Notes: generated from the sequence alone by a model not told the origin. 60,235 nt of DNA from JBHOQX01 sp042408595 (GCA_042408595.1 JBHOQX010000026.1:1-60235); one strand, 5' to 3'; shown: positions 17,170 through 31,070, counted from the stretch's first letter. Numbers and translations: made by a program.

Positions 17170-20028
17170 ATGCAGCACAGTAAGCCCAGCCTGGCCGCAC
17201 GGGAAACCGCCACCGCTGCGACGGGCGGTGAGATGGAGGCGCGGATCGCGGCCTTCGGCTGGGCGGAGACGCCGCTTGGCCCGCCGGGCCGGTGGCCGTC
17301 CTGCCTGCGCGCCGCGCTTGCCATCTGCCTGGGATCTCCCCTGCCGATGGCGATCTGGTGGGGGCCAGAGCTGACCCTGCTGTACAACGACGCCTGGCGC
17401 CCCATCCTCGGTGGCTCTGGCCACCCCCGTGCGCTCGGCCGCCCCGGGCGCGCGCTCGGGGCGGAGACCTGGGCCGCCGTCGGGCCGGTCATCGAAGGGG
17501 TGCTGACCTCTGGCGAGGCCGCCTGTCTGAACGATCAGCCGCTGCCCGGCGGCGGGGAAGCCTACGCGACCTGGGCGTGCAGCCCTATCCGCGACGAGCG
17601 GGGCGGCGTCGGCGGGGTGCTGGCGGTCGCCACGGAGACCACCGCCCGGGTGCTCGGTGCGCGGCGCAGCGCCACCCTGCGCGCCCTGGCCGCCTGCCGC
17701 GCCGTGGTGGGCGAGGTCGGGGCGGCATGCCACCAGATCGCCGCAACACTGGCGGAGAACCCCTACGACATCCCGCTCGCCACGCTCTACCTGCTCGACC
17801 AGGATGGCGCGCACGCCCGGCTGGTCGACGCGGTGGGGGTCGCGCCGGGCGCGGCGATCAGCCCAGAGACGGTCGCGCTGAACGGCGTGGCGGGCGCGCC
17901 GCTTCCGCTGGCGCTGGCCGTCCGTAGCGGCGGGCCGGCCCTGGTGGACGATCTTGACCGGCGCGGCCTGGAGCTCCCCGCCGGGGTCTGGGGCCTGCCG
18001 CCGCGCGCCGCGCTGGTGCTGCCGCTGCGGCTGCCCGGCGTCGCATCGCCATCGTTCCTGCTGGCGCTCGGCCTCAGCCCGCGCGCGGCGTTCGATGATG
18101 CCTATCGCCTGTTTCTCGAGCAGATCGCGCAGCAGGCGGCCGCCATCCTGGCCGACGCGGGCGCTGGCCTGGGCGCGCCCGTGGCGCCGGCCCGTAACGG
18201 CGATGCGTCGCGGGCGAGCGACGACCGGCTGCGGCTGGCGGTCGAAGCGGGCGACATCGGCATCTGGGATATCGACCTGCGGCACGGCGCCCGCACTCAC
18301 AACGATCGGTTCAGAGCGATCTATGGCTTCGGTCCGGACGAGCCGATCGATTACGAGCGCCAGCTTGCGCGCGTCCACCCGGACGACCGGGCGCGGGTGC
18401 ATGCGCTGATCACCGCCTTCCGCGACGAGGGCGCGCTGCCGCGGCTGGAGATGGAGCACCGCATCGTCCGTTCGGACGGCCAGGTGCGCTGGGTGTCGGT
18501 GCGCGGCGAGGCGATCTGCGACGACGGGCGGCAACCAACGCGCCTGATCGGCACGGTGATCGACATCACCGCACGCAAGCGCGCCGAGGAGGCGCTGGCC
18601 GAGAGCGAGGCGCGACTGCGCCTGGCGCTCGACGCGACCGGGATCGGTCTGTGGGAGTGGGACATCGTTAACGACCGGCTCTGGTGGTCGCCGGAGCAGG
18701 AGCGACTGTACGGCCTGGAGCCGGGCACGTTCGGGGGTCGCGTCGCGGATTTCCTGGCCTTCCGCGAACCGGGCGCGAAGCTGCACCAGCGACTGGCCGA
18801 TCTCGGGCGCGGCGAGACGGTCAGGAACGATGTTCGCATCATCCGCCGCGATGGCCAGATTCGCTGGATCCACGCGATCAGCCGGCCGATGCTGGATGCC
18901 GAAGGGCGGCTGGTGCGGGTGACAGGCGCCAACCTGGATATCACCGAGATGAAACAGGCCGAGGCGGACCCCCGCTTTCTGGCCGACATCGGCGAGATCA
19001 TCCGCCTGATCACCGACCAGAACGCGCTGCTGGCGCGGGTGACGCAAGCGGTGGCGGACTTTTTGCAGGTCCGACGCTGCCTGTTCATCGAGCCGGACGC
19101 CGGCCGTGATCGCGCCGTCGTGCGCGCGCAGCACTGCCGCGGCGTGCCACCCGTCCCTGCCGAATACCCCATCGTGGACGACAGCGCGGACGCGCTGGCC
19201 GAGATCGAGGTCGGGCGTACGATCATCAACTGCGATACCCAGGCCGACCCACGCACCGCCGCGATCTACGCGACAACCTACGCGCCGTACGGCGAGCGCG
19301 CGTATGTCGCCGTGCCGCTCATGCACGACGGCCGGCACAACGGCACGCTGTGGGTGAGCGACGATGCCCCGCGCCAGTGGCAGCCGCGCGAGGTCGAGCT
19401 GCTGAAGATGGTCGCCGAACGCGCCGGGCTGGCGATCCAGAATGCGCGGCTCTTCGAGGCCGAGCGGGCCGCCAAAATCGCCGCTGAGACGGCGCTGCGG
19501 CGGGTCTCCAGCCTCCAGGCGGTTACGGCGATGCTGGTCAGCATCCTCGAGCCGGAGGATGTGATCCGAACGGTGCTCGCGGCGGCCCCGCCGGGCGTGC
19601 TGCGCGCGTCGTTCTCCATGCGCACCGCCGATGAGTCAGCGCTCGCGTGTGTCGCGTTCGCTGGGGAGGAGGTGGAGATTCGGCGAGGATGGGATCACGT
19701 TCCGATCGACGCGCCGCTGCCGGTCGCGGAGGTGATTCGGGCGGAGGAGGCGATTTTTATCGAGTCGCCGCAGGATCTGGCGCGGGCCTATCCGCACCTG
19801 GCGGTCGAGAGGGGGGCGGCAGGCGCTGGTGCGGCGGCGCTGCTGCCGCTGCGCTCAGAGGGGCGAGTGGTCGGCGTGCTCGCACTCGCCTTCGACACGC
19901 CGCGCACCTTCCTGGCCGATGAGCGCCAGTACCTGCAGGCGCTGGCCGACCAGGCGGCGCAGGCGCTGGAGCGCGCCCGGCTGTACCAGGCGGAGCGCCG
20001 CGTGCGCGAGCGCACCGGGCGGCTTTAG
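17170..20028 (+). CDS. Giant GAF/PAS sensor histidine kinase, N-terminal part, cut by in-frame TAG
   Basis: 952 residues, cytosolic. Sensor modules in order: an N-terminal PAS_4-like domain (~20-155, with ETPLGPPGRWP-like start and MAIWWGPELTLLYNDAW), a GAF (~165-325), two PAS/PAC pairs (~345-475 and ~480-600, ending in the ITARKRAEE and DITEMKQAE linkers), then two GAF domains (~605-780 and ~785-945). Reading stops at the TAG 20026-20028. The next codons continue the same frame into a GAF-HisKA-HATPase module, so this is the sensor half of one broken kinase. It has no transmitter domain itself. Either the gene is inactivated or the base is an error. Confidence 0.85.
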   Translation: MQHSKPSLAARETATAATGGEMEARIAAFGWAETPLGPPGRWPSCLRAALAICLGSPLPMAIWWGPELTLLYNDAWRPILGGSGHPRALGRPGRALGAETWAAVGPVIEGVLTSGEAACLNDQPLPGGGEAYATWACSPIRDERGGVGGVLAVATETTARVLGARRSATLRALAACRAVVGEVGAACHQIAATLAENPYDIPLATLYLLDQDGAHARLVDAVGVAPGAAISPETVALNGVAGAPLPLALAVRSGGPALVDDLDRRGLELPAGVWGLPPRAALVLPLRLPGVASPSFLLALGLSPRAAFDDAYRLFLEQIAQQAAAILADAGAGLGAPVAPARNGDASRASDDRLRLAVEAGDIGIWDIDLRHGARTHNDRFRAIYGFGPDEPIDYERQLARVHPDDRARVHALITAFRDEGALPRLEMEHRIVRSDGQVRWVSVRGEAICDDGRQPTRLIGTVIDITARKRAEEALAESEARLRLALDATGIGLWEWDIVNDRLWWSPEQERLYGLEPGTFGGRVADFLAFREPGAKLHQRLADLGRGETVRNDVRIIRRDGQIRWIHAISRPMLDAEGRLVRVTGANLDITEMKQAEADPRFLADIGEIIRLITDQNALLARVTQAVADFLQVRRCLFIEPDAGRDRAVVRAQHCRGVPPVPAEYPIVDDSADALAEIEVGRTIINCDTQADPRTAAIYATTYAPYGERAYVAVPLMHDGRHNGTLWVSDDAPRQWQPREVELLKMVAERAGLAIQNARLFEAERAAKIAAETALRRVSSLQAVTAMLVSILEPEDVIRTVLAAAPPGVLRASFSMRTADESALACVAFAGEEVEIRRGWDHVPIDAPLPVAEVIRAEEAIFIESPQDLARAYPHLAVERGAAGAGAAALLPLRSEGRVVGVLALAFDTPRTFLADERQYLQALADQAAQALERARLYQAERRVRERTGRL

Positions 20029-20073
20029 GCGCTCACGGCGCGGCTGGCGGCGGCGCTGACGCCCGATGATGTT

Positions 20074-21252
20074 GTGCAGGCGGTGCTCGACGAGGGCCTG
20101 CCGGCGCTGGCGGCGAACGCTGGAACGGTGGTGCGCTGCGACGGCGACGAGCTGGCCATCCTCGGGGTGGTCGGCTACCCGGAGGAGCTGGCGCGGCCCT
20201 GGCGGCGCTTTCCGCTCACGGCGCAAACCGCGCTTGCCGAGGCGGCCCGCACCGGGCAGCATGTCTGGCTGGAGTCGCCGGACGACTTCCTGCGCCGCTA
20301 CGGGCGCCTGCCGGACCCCGCCGCGCTGGCGATCTCCCAGGCATGGGGCGCGCTGCCGCTCGTCGCATCCGGGCGGGTGATCGGCGCGCTCGGCCTGAGC
20401 TACCCGCGGCCCCGCGCCTTCGACGCGGACGCACGCCGGTTCGCCGCCACCCTGGCCGACCTGTGCGCCCAGGCACTGGAGCGCGCCCGGCTGTACGAAG
20501 CGGAGCAGCGCGCGCGGGCAGAGGCCGAGGATGCGGTGCGCATGCGCGATATCTTCCTCTCGGTCGCGGCCCATGAGTTGAAGACGCCGCTCACCGCGCT
20601 GATGGGCACCGCCCAGTTACTCCTGCGGCGGGCGAACAGCGAGGGCGGCTACTCCGAGCGCACCCACCGTGCGATCAGCGTGATCGCCGGCCAGGCCGCC
20701 CGCTTGAACAAGATGATCGCGACGCTGCTGGATATCTCGCGGATCGAGACCGGCCAGCTCACAATCGAGCGTGCGCCGGTGGACCTGGTGGCGCTGGTGC
20801 GGCAGGTGGCCGCCGAAACACAGCCGACGACCGACGCCCACCCGATCAGCGTCGCGGCCGACGGCGAGCCGCTGCTGGTTGAGGGGGATGTCCTGCGGTT
20901 AGAGCAGGTGCTGCAAAACCTGCTCAGAAACGCGATCAAATACAGCCCGCAGGGCGGCCCGGTGCAGATTCGCCTCTGGCGGGGGCGCGGCCGCGTCGCG
21001 GTGGCGGTAAGCGACCGGGGGATCGGCATCCCGCCAGCAGCCATGGCGCGGCTCTTCCAACGGTTCTACCGGGCCGTCAACGCGGATACCCAGCAGATCG
21101 CCGGCATGGGGATCGGCCTGTTCGTGGTGAAAGAGATCGTCACGCTCCACGGCGGGACGGTCGAGGTGGAGAGCAGCGAAGCGGATGGGACGACATTCAC
21201 CGTCTGGCTGCCGGAAGCCAGCTCAGCGCTCCACCTTCCGGGTGCCGAATAA
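20074..21252 (+). CDS. Giant sensor histidine kinase, C-terminal part (GAF-HisKA-HATPase)
   Basis: This is the same reading frame as the preceding gene, resuming after its TAG. The frame is open from 20029; the 392-residue piece is counted from a GTG at 20074 that has no clear ribosome site and falls inside a GAF domain (~1-145). A linker and HisKA follow with the phospho-acceptor His in FLSVAAHELKTPLTALMG (~170). The HATPase_c has LQNLLRNAIKYSPQGG (N box), DRGIGIPP (G1) and GMGIGLFVVKEIV (G2). On its own it could be a functional transmitter only if translation restarts. It converges on nth with a 38-bp gap. Confidence 0.82.
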   Translation: MQAVLDEGLPALAANAGTVVRCDGDELAILGVVGYPEELARPWRRFPLTAQTALAEAARTGQHVWLESPDDFLRRYGRLPDPAALAISQAWGALPLVASGRVIGALGLSYPRPRAFDADARRFAATLADLCAQALERARLYEAEQRARAEAEDAVRMRDIFLSVAAHELKTPLTALMGTAQLLLRRANSEGGYSERTHRAISVIAGQAARLNKMIATLLDISRIETGQLTIERAPVDLVALVRQVAAETQPTTDAHPISVAADGEPLLVEGDVLRLEQVLQNLLRNAIKYSPQGGPVQIRLWRGRGRVAVAVSDRGIGIPPAAMARLFQRFYRAVNADTQQIAGMGIGLFVVKEIVTLHGGTVEVESSEADGTTFTVWLPEASSALHLPGAE

Positions 21253-21290
21253 CGACCGCTCCACGCTGACCGCTGCCCTCTGAACGCCGC

Positions 21291-21965
21291 TCACCGCGCC
21301 CGCTCCACACCCACGCGGGCGCACCAGGCCGCCACCGGGCAGATGCTGCACTTCGGCGCGATCGGCAGGCAGATGTTCTGCCCGAGCGTCACCAGCAGGC
21401 CGTTGATCTCCAGCCAGTGCTCCAGCGGAAGCTTGCCCCGCAGCGCCATCTCGGTCTCGTCCGGTGTCTTTGTTCGTACATAGCCCCAGCGGTTGCAGAT
21501 GCGGTGGACGTGGGTGTCCACACAGATGCCGGGCAGGCCATAGCCGGCGGTGCGCACCAGGTTGGCCGTCTTGCGGCCCACGCCGGACAGCGCCAGCAGC
21601 TCGTCCAGCTCCTGCGGTACCTGGCCGCCGTGCCGCTCCAGCAGCGCTGTGCAGATCGCGCGGATTGTCCGCGCCTTGGTGCGGTAGAAGCCGACCGGGT
21701 AGATCAGCGCGGCGATCCGCTCTTCCGGCAGCGCCAGCATGGCCTCGGGCGTATCCGCCACGGCGAACAGGCGTGGCGCGACGACGGCGGTGAGCGTATC
21801 CTTGGTGCGCAGGCTGAGGATCGTGGCGATCAGGATGCGGAAGGGTGTCTGGCCCGCGGCGCCCATCTGGTCGATCAGCGGCTGCTGGTAGGCGGGCATG
21901 GCTGCCCGCAGCGTTTCGAAAAGCGGGCCGATGTTGCCGAGGGCGGGCGATTGGGCGGCTGTCAT
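21291..21965 (-). CDS. nth: Endonuclease III
   Basis: A ~224-residue DNA glycosylase/AP lyase of base excision repair, removing oxidised pyrimidines. The helix-hairpin-helix with catalytic Lys is in LLALSGVGRKTANLV, and the catalytic Asp is in CVDTHVHRICNR. The 4Fe-4S cluster has the exact C-x6-C-x2-C-x5-C spacing near the C-terminus (CLPIAPKCSICPVAAWC). The start MTAAQSP at 21965 was chosen; Met codons at 21977 and 22010 are alternatives with no better ribosome site. Confidence 0.95.
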   Translation of the reverse strand: MTAAQSPALGNIGPLFETLRAAMPAYQQPLIDQMGAAGQTPFRILIATILSLRTKDTLTAVVAPRLFAVADTPEAMLALPEERIAALIYPVGFYRTKARTIRAICTALLERHGGQVPQELDELLALSGVGRKTANLVRTAGYGLPGICVDTHVHRICNRWGYVRTKTPDETEMALRGKLPLEHWLEINGLLVTLGQNICLPIAPKCSICPVAAWCARVGVERAR

Positions 21966-22252
21966 GCCGCGAATCATACCACAGGGGGCAGGGGCCGGAA
22001 ACCGGGGCACTGGCCCCTGCCCCCCATCGCTGACCCCTTGTTTTTTTGGGATTGCCGTGGGTCAGCACGACCCCTACCCCTTGCCCCCTCTCCGCACCCG
22101 TTCAACGGCGGACAGATGTTCCCATCCCGCCCCCGTCCTTTCGGAGATCGGTTTTTCGCGCAGACCAGATGCCAGCATGGCCCTCGCCCCCATCTCCCTG
22201 CGCCACACGGGAGAGTTTAGGGGCGGACAGCTTTCTCTACCCCACTCCCCGT

Positions 22253-22278
22253 CCCCCTCCCCGCATGCGGGGAGGGGG
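22253..22278. repeat. Perfect 26-bp palindrome in gene-free region
   Basis: A perfect palindrome centred on GCATGC with C/T-rich left and G/A-rich right arms. It lies in the ~400-bp gap between nth and the amylase gene. The rest of the gap (21966-22369) is C-rich repeat-like text with no gene; another inverted motif, GCTGCGGCGCGCGCCGCAGC, is at ~22295. A related imperfect copy is at 32841. Confidence 0.6.
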
Positions 22279-22369
22279 AGACATATTGGTGCCGGGCTGC
22301 GGCGCGCGCCGCAGCCTGACACCAGCAGGATCCCTCCGAAAGAACCCCCGCACCTTGTCCCCTACACGA

Positions 22370-26578
<4,209 letters not shown>

Positions 26579-26704
26579 CAGGGCTTGCTCCTTCGCTCAA
26601 GGGCCGGGCGCACGGCATACCCCACACCGGGCCGCCGCGCCGACGGCGCGCACCCACGATTTGCAGAACACTCTATGGTACCTGGTTGTGTGACGCTCGC
26701 CGCC

Positions 26705-26733
26705 AGTATAGCACCGTCAGCTAAACCGGTCAA
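26705..26733 (-). promoter_or_regulatory. Promoter of the amylase gene
   Basis: The minus strand has TTGACC, 17 bp, then TATACT. The predicted start is near 26698, giving a ~120-nt leader. The leader includes GGTACC in a GTG-rich context; no clear operator is seen. Confidence 0.7.
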
Positions 26734-26860
26734 GAGGGAACGTTGGCGCGCGAAAAACACACTTTCGCCCGGTTGTGATGGGGAAAACGCGCCTGAGCGA
26801 TGGGTGCGGGCGGTGGTGAGGTGAAAAGATTGTTATGTTGCCTCTCCGCCGGGCGGCCTG

Positions 26861-27817
26861 TCATTCGCCCAGGAAGGCCGCGACTTCAGCGCGGCGGGGC
26901 GGGTCGGCGCCGGGGCGGGTGCAGTTGAGCGCCGCTGCCGCCGCCGCCAGGCGCAGCACGCCGACGAGCTCGCCAGCCGGCAGCGCCGCCAGCGCCGCCC
27001 GCGACAGCGCGCCGCGCTCGGCGAGGCCGGCGAGCAGCCCGGCGTTGAAGGTGTCGCCCGCGCCCACGGCGTCCGCCACGTGCACCATGAAGCCGGCCAC
27101 AGCGTGCGCCTCGCGGGTAGCCGCCCGCAGCGCGAACGCTCCTTTGCCGCCCTGGGTGACGACTACCAGCTCCGGCCCCTGCGCCAGCAGCTCTGCGGCG
27201 GCGGCCTCCGGCGGCAGGCCGGGCAGCAGCCATGCCAGGTCGGCGGCGCTGATCTTCACCAGGTCGGCCAGGGCGATGAGCCGCGCCAGCCGCGCGCGGT
27301 AGCCAGACTCGTCGCGCACCAGCCCAGGGCGGATGTTCGGGTCGAGCGAGATCAACGCCCGCCGGTGGAGCCGCGCCGCCGCCGCCTCGACCGCCTCGGG
27401 CGTTGTGCCGCGCAGCAGGCTGATCGAGCCGATATGCAGCGCCGCGGTTTCGGCGAAGAGCGCCTCGGGCAGCTCGCCGGGGGCCAGCAGCGTATCCGCA
27501 GCGCCCTCGCCATAGAATGTGAAAACGGCGTCGCCGCGCTCGTTGGCGACAAATGCGAGCGTTGTCGGCGCGTCGGAGGGCAGCAGGAAGCGCGTGTCGA
27601 TCCCCTCACGCTCGACCGCCGCGCGCAGCACGCGGCCGAAAAAGTCGGCCGATATCTTCCCGGCGAAGGCCGTCGGTTGGCCGAGCCGGGCCGTGCCCAT
27701 GGCGACGTTGAACGGCGAGCCGCCGGGGTGCATGCGGAAGCCGACCGTCGCGCCGCCCTCGGTGATCGGCAAGAAGTCGATCAGGATCTCGCCCAGGCTG
27801 GTGATCAGATTCGGCAT
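26861..27817 (-). CDS. PfkB-family carbohydrate kinase (fructokinase-like)
   Basis: A 318-residue ribokinase-fold sugar kinase. The N-terminal substrate motif is GGSPFNVAMGTARLG (~32-46). The C-terminal PfkB signature with catalytic base is DAVGAGDTFNAGLLAGL (~248-264). The start MPNLITSLGEILIDFLP and overall pattern are closest to bacterial fructokinases, but 2-keto-3-deoxygluconate or another sugar is possible. It lies 27 bp downstream of the SbcC-like gene on the same strand, so it is probably co-transcribed with it despite the unrelated role. Confidence 0.9.
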   Translation of the reverse strand: MPNLITSLGEILIDFLPITEGGATVGFRMHPGGSPFNVAMGTARLGQPTAFAGKISADFFGRVLRAAVEREGIDTRFLLPSDAPTTLAFVANERGDAVFTFYGEGAADTLLAPGELPEALFAETAALHIGSISLLRGTTPEAVEAAAARLHRRALISLDPNIRPGLVRDESGYRARLARLIALADLVKISAADLAWLLPGLPPEAAAAELLAQGPELVVVTQGGKGAFALRAATREAHAVAGFMVHVADAVGAGDTFNAGLLAGLAERGALSRAALAALPAGELVGVLRLAAAAAALNCTRPGADPPRRAEVAAFLGE

Positions 27818-27844
27818 ACTGCCGCCCTCTTTGCGCGCGGCGCG

Positions 27845-30800
27845 CTACCCCAGCGCCCAGGTGCTGCCCTGCGGCGTCTTGGTGATCTCGATGAACGCCG
27901 GAAACATATCCTTCAGTTCCTGGATGTGGGTGACCACCAGGATCTGCTTGAAATCGGACTGGATGGAGGTGATCGCTTCGACCAGTCGCTCGCGCCCTTT
28001 GGCGTCCTGCGAGCCGAACCCCTCGTCGATCACCAGCGTCTCCAGCCGGGCGCCGGCGCGGCGCGCCAGCAGCTTCGCCAGGGCGATGCGGATGGCGAAA
28101 TCGACGCGAAAACTCTCGCCGCCGCTGTAGGCGTCGTAGTCGCGCGTGCCGAGCGCGTCGGCGATCTTGATCTCCAGCGTCTCGCTGATATCGCCCTTTT
28201 TGGTGTCGCGCTGCGTCTCGAACGTCAGGTGCAACTGATTGTCGGTCATGTGGCCGAGCAGCCGGTTGGCCTCCTGCTCGATCTCGGGGATCGCGGTTTC
28301 AATCAGCAACGCCTGCACGCCCTTTTTGCCAAAGGCGACGGTCAATTCGTCGAACAGGCCCTTGCGGTGCAGCAGCCCGGCGCGCTGCTCTTCGGCGGCG
28401 CGGAGCGCCTCGGCGGCCTCCGCGGCACGGCGCAGCAGGGCCTGCTTCTCGCCCAGGTCGCGGTCGGCCACGGCCAGTTCGCGGCGGCGCTCGCGCAGCT
28501 CGGCCTCCGCCCGCTCGCGCGCGGCGAGCGCCGGGCCAAGCGCGCGGAGTTGGACATCGAGGGCGGCCAGCGCCTCGTTGGCCTCGGCCAGTTCGCCATC
28601 CATCCGCGCCAGTTCGGCCTCGTCGCGCGCCTGCAAGGCGGTGTCGCGCGCCAGGCGCTCCTCGGCGCGCGCGAGTTGCCGGCTCTCCTCATCCCACCCG
28701 GCCAGGGCGCGGGCCTCGTCGCGGGCGGTGCGGTGCTGCTCCGGGCGGTAGCCGCAGGCGGCGATCTCCGCCTCCGCCGCGGCGAGCGCGGCCCGTTCGT
28801 CGTGGGCGAAGTCGCCTGCGTCCAGCGTGCGCCGCAGTTCGGCGGCGCGGCGCTCTTCCTCGCGGAGCGTGGCAGCCTCGTCGTCGATGGCCGCCAGTTC
28901 GCGCCGGCTGGTCTCGATCTGCGCCCGCAGGCTGGCCTGCTCCTCGAGCTGCTGTTCCAGCTTGCGGATGCGCTCGTCGAGCCGTTTCCCCTCCCGCTCC
29001 ATGCCCTGGCGGTCGCCGATCGCCGCCAGGGCGGACTCGACGCGCGCCAGGTCCACCCGTGCCTCGCGCTCGTAGTCGCCTTTGAGAATCTGGAGCTCGA
29101 GCATACTCAGCTCGCGCTGGATCGTCGCCTGTTTCTGGCGCATCTCCTCCGCGGTGCGCAGGTCGCGGTCGAGGCGGGCGAGCCGCGCGGCGATCTCCGG
29201 CAGGGTGGCGACGCGCTGCTCGGCGGCCTGAATCTCGGCCCGCACCGCGCGCAGCCGCGCTTCGATCGTCTGGATCTCGCGGCCGAGCCCGGTGTAGCGG
29301 GCGCGCAGCTCCTGGCGCTCGCGCTCGTACTCGGCCTCGACATGTGCCACGCCGTCGCGGCCAAGCTCGTGGTTGCAGAGCGGGCAGTGGATCGTGTCCT
29401 CGCCGAGCATCGCCAGCTTCTTGTTGATCTCGTCGCCGCGGGTCTTGATCGACTCGCGCTCGGCCCGCAGCGCCCCGGCCTGTTCCACCAGCTCGCGCTC
29501 GACGGCGCGCTTCTGTTCGAGGGCGGCGCTCTCGCGCTCCAGGTGCGCCCGCTCGGTCGCGGCACGGTCGCGCTCGGCCTGCCAGCGGTCGGCGTCTTTG
29601 AGATGCTCGCCCGCCTCCTTGATCGTGCGCTTCCACTCCTCGCGCGTCGCGACGAGCGAGTTGTGTTTCATCTCGATCCGCTTCTGAAGGTTGGCCTGTT
29701 CGAGCTGCAGGGAGTGCAGCATGCTGAGCTGCTCGCCGAGCGCCGCCCGGCGGTCGCGGGCGGCGGCCAGCTCCTGGTTGGCGGTGGCGAACGCCTCGAG
29801 CCGAGTAGTCAGCGCGGCGATCTCCTGCTCCAGCGTGGGGCGGCGGGCGGCGCGGGCGCGCAGGTGCTCCAGCTCGGCCTCGGCGAGCCGCAGGTCGCCG
29901 CGGAGCTGCGCCTCGGCCGCGCGCAGCGCCTCGGCGTGCGCGCGGCGGCGCTCGACCAGTGCGTCGTAGCTGACGCGCAGGGCCTCCAGCCGCTCCAGTT
30001 CCTGCCGGGCCGCCTGCAGCGCGGCCAGGCCGGCGGCGATCTCCGCGCGGCGGGCCACGGTCGCCTCGGCGGCGAGCAGGTCGCGCCGGCGCACCTCGAT
30101 CTCGCCGACGAGCCGGTCGCGCCGGGCGCGGAGTTGCTCCAGCCGGGCGCACAGGGCGTCGCGCTGCGGCTTGAGCGCCTCGAGGGCCTGGGCCTGGGCC
30201 TGGGCCGCGGCGAGCGCCTGCTCCGCCTCCTGGCAGGCGGCCTCCAGCGCCGCGGCGCGGCGTTCGGCGGCGGCCACCAGCCCGGCGCGCATCTCGTGCT
30301 GCTCCGCCTCGTGCCGGTAGGCCTCGATCCGGCCCTCCAGCCCGCGGATCTGCCCGTCCAGGCCGCGCGCGCGCTCCTTCGCCCGCTCCTCCAGCTGCTC
30401 GTAGACATCCAGCCCGAGAATCTCGGCCAGCACCGCCTTGCGCTCCGCCGGCTTCTTGCGGGTGAACTCGTCGGCGTGGCCCTGGCGCAGGAACGCCGAG
30501 TTGGCGAAGGTTTCGTACCCCATCCGCAGCGTCCGGATGATCGCCTCCTGCGTCTCGCGCACGCCCGCCCCGCTGAGCGACTTCCAGCCGTCGCCGTTGC
30601 GCACCTGGAAGTCGAGCCAGGTCTGACCGACGCGCTTGCCCTTGCTCCGCTTGCGGATGACGCGGTACTCCTGGCCGTCGAGCGCGAAGGTCAGGTCGAC
30701 CTCCATCTCGGTCGCGCCAAGGGCGATCAGGTCGTCATCGCTCTTGAGGCGCGCCTCACCCCAGAGCGACCAGGTGAGCGCGTCCAGCAGGGTCGACTTA

Positions 30801-30913
30801 CCGGCGCCGTTCTCGCCGGAGAGGCAGGCGATCGAGATGCCGTCGAACTCCAGCGGGGGAACATCCTCGCGATAGCACATGAAGTTGCGCAGGGCGAGTT
30901 TGCGTGGGATCAC
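27845..30913 (-). CDS. sbcC: SbcC/Rad50-like SMC-family ATPase
   Basis: A 1022-residue DNA-repair ATPase. It has an N-terminal Walker A in SGENGAGKSTLLDAL (~33-47), a Q-loop region FLRQGHADEF, and ~350 residues of coiled coil. A zinc hook CPLC is at about residue 507, a second long coiled coil follows, and the C-terminal lobe has the signature YSGGESFRVDFAIRIAL and Walker B/D-loop region LVIDEGFGSQD. With SbcD (Mre11) it would form a nuclease that opens hairpins and processes DNA ends. No sbcD lies on either side: pfkB follows and the CHAD gene precedes. A TTGCAG-17-TATAAT promoter lies ~130 bp upstream. Confidence 0.93.
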   Translation of the reverse strand: MIPRKLALRNFMCYREDVPPLEFDGISIACLSGENGAGKSTLLDALTWSLWGEARLKSDDDLIALGATEMEVDLTFALDGQEYRVIRKRSKGKRVGQTWLDFQVRNGDGWKSLSGAGVRETQEAIIRTLRMGYETFANSAFLRQGHADEFTRKKPAERKAVLAEILGLDVYEQLEERAKERARGLDGQIRGLEGRIEAYRHEAEQHEMRAGLVAAAERRAAALEAACQEAEQALAAAQAQAQALEALKPQRDALCARLEQLRARRDRLVGEIEVRRRDLLAAEATVARRAEIAAGLAALQAARQELERLEALRVSYDALVERRRAHAEALRAAEAQLRGDLRLAEAELEHLRARAARRPTLEQEIAALTTRLEAFATANQELAAARDRRAALGEQLSMLHSLQLEQANLQKRIEMKHNSLVATREEWKRTIKEAGEHLKDADRWQAERDRAATERAHLERESAALEQKRAVERELVEQAGALRAERESIKTRGDEINKKLAMLGEDTIHCPLCNHELGRDGVAHVEAEYERERQELRARYTGLGREIQTIEARLRAVRAEIQAAEQRVATLPEIAARLARLDRDLRTAEEMRQKQATIQRELSMLELQILKGDYEREARVDLARVESALAAIGDRQGMEREGKRLDERIRKLEQQLEEQASLRAQIETSRRELAAIDDEAATLREEERRAAELRRTLDAGDFAHDERAALAAAEAEIAACGYRPEQHRTARDEARALAGWDEESRQLARAEERLARDTALQARDEAELARMDGELAEANEALAALDVQLRALGPALAARERAEAELRERRRELAVADRDLGEKQALLRRAAEAAEALRAAEEQRAGLLHRKGLFDELTVAFGKKGVQALLIETAIPEIEQEANRLLGHMTDNQLHLTFETQRDTKKGDISETLEIKIADALGTRDYDAYSGGESFRVDFAIRIALAKLLARRAGARLETLVIDEGFGSQDAKGRERLVEAITSIQSDFKQILVVTHIQELKDMFPAFIEITKTPQGSTWALG

Positions 30914-31041
30914 GGGGACCTCTGTGCAGGACGAAGGACGACGGACGAAGGACGAACGCAGGCAGCGGCGCGCTCGTCCTTCGTCCGTCGCCGCCGGAGA
31001 GCGCCACGAATCAGCACAGATGAGCGACCACCGCCAGAGCC

Positions 31042-31070
31042 ATTATACGCGGCGCCGGGCGGCGCTGCAA
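31042..31070 (-). promoter_or_regulatory. Promoter of the sbcC-pfkB pair
   Basis: The minus strand has TTGCAG, 17 bp, then TATAAT, giving a ~120-nt leader. The 30914-31159 gap also contains GACGAAGGACGA repeat words and no gene. Confidence 0.65.

Noticed and set aside
20026..20028. Programmed read-through or UAG recoding in the kinase
   Set aside because: RF1 is encoded in the window, and no read-through context or recoding machinery is visible. A simple nonsense change or sequencing error is more economical.
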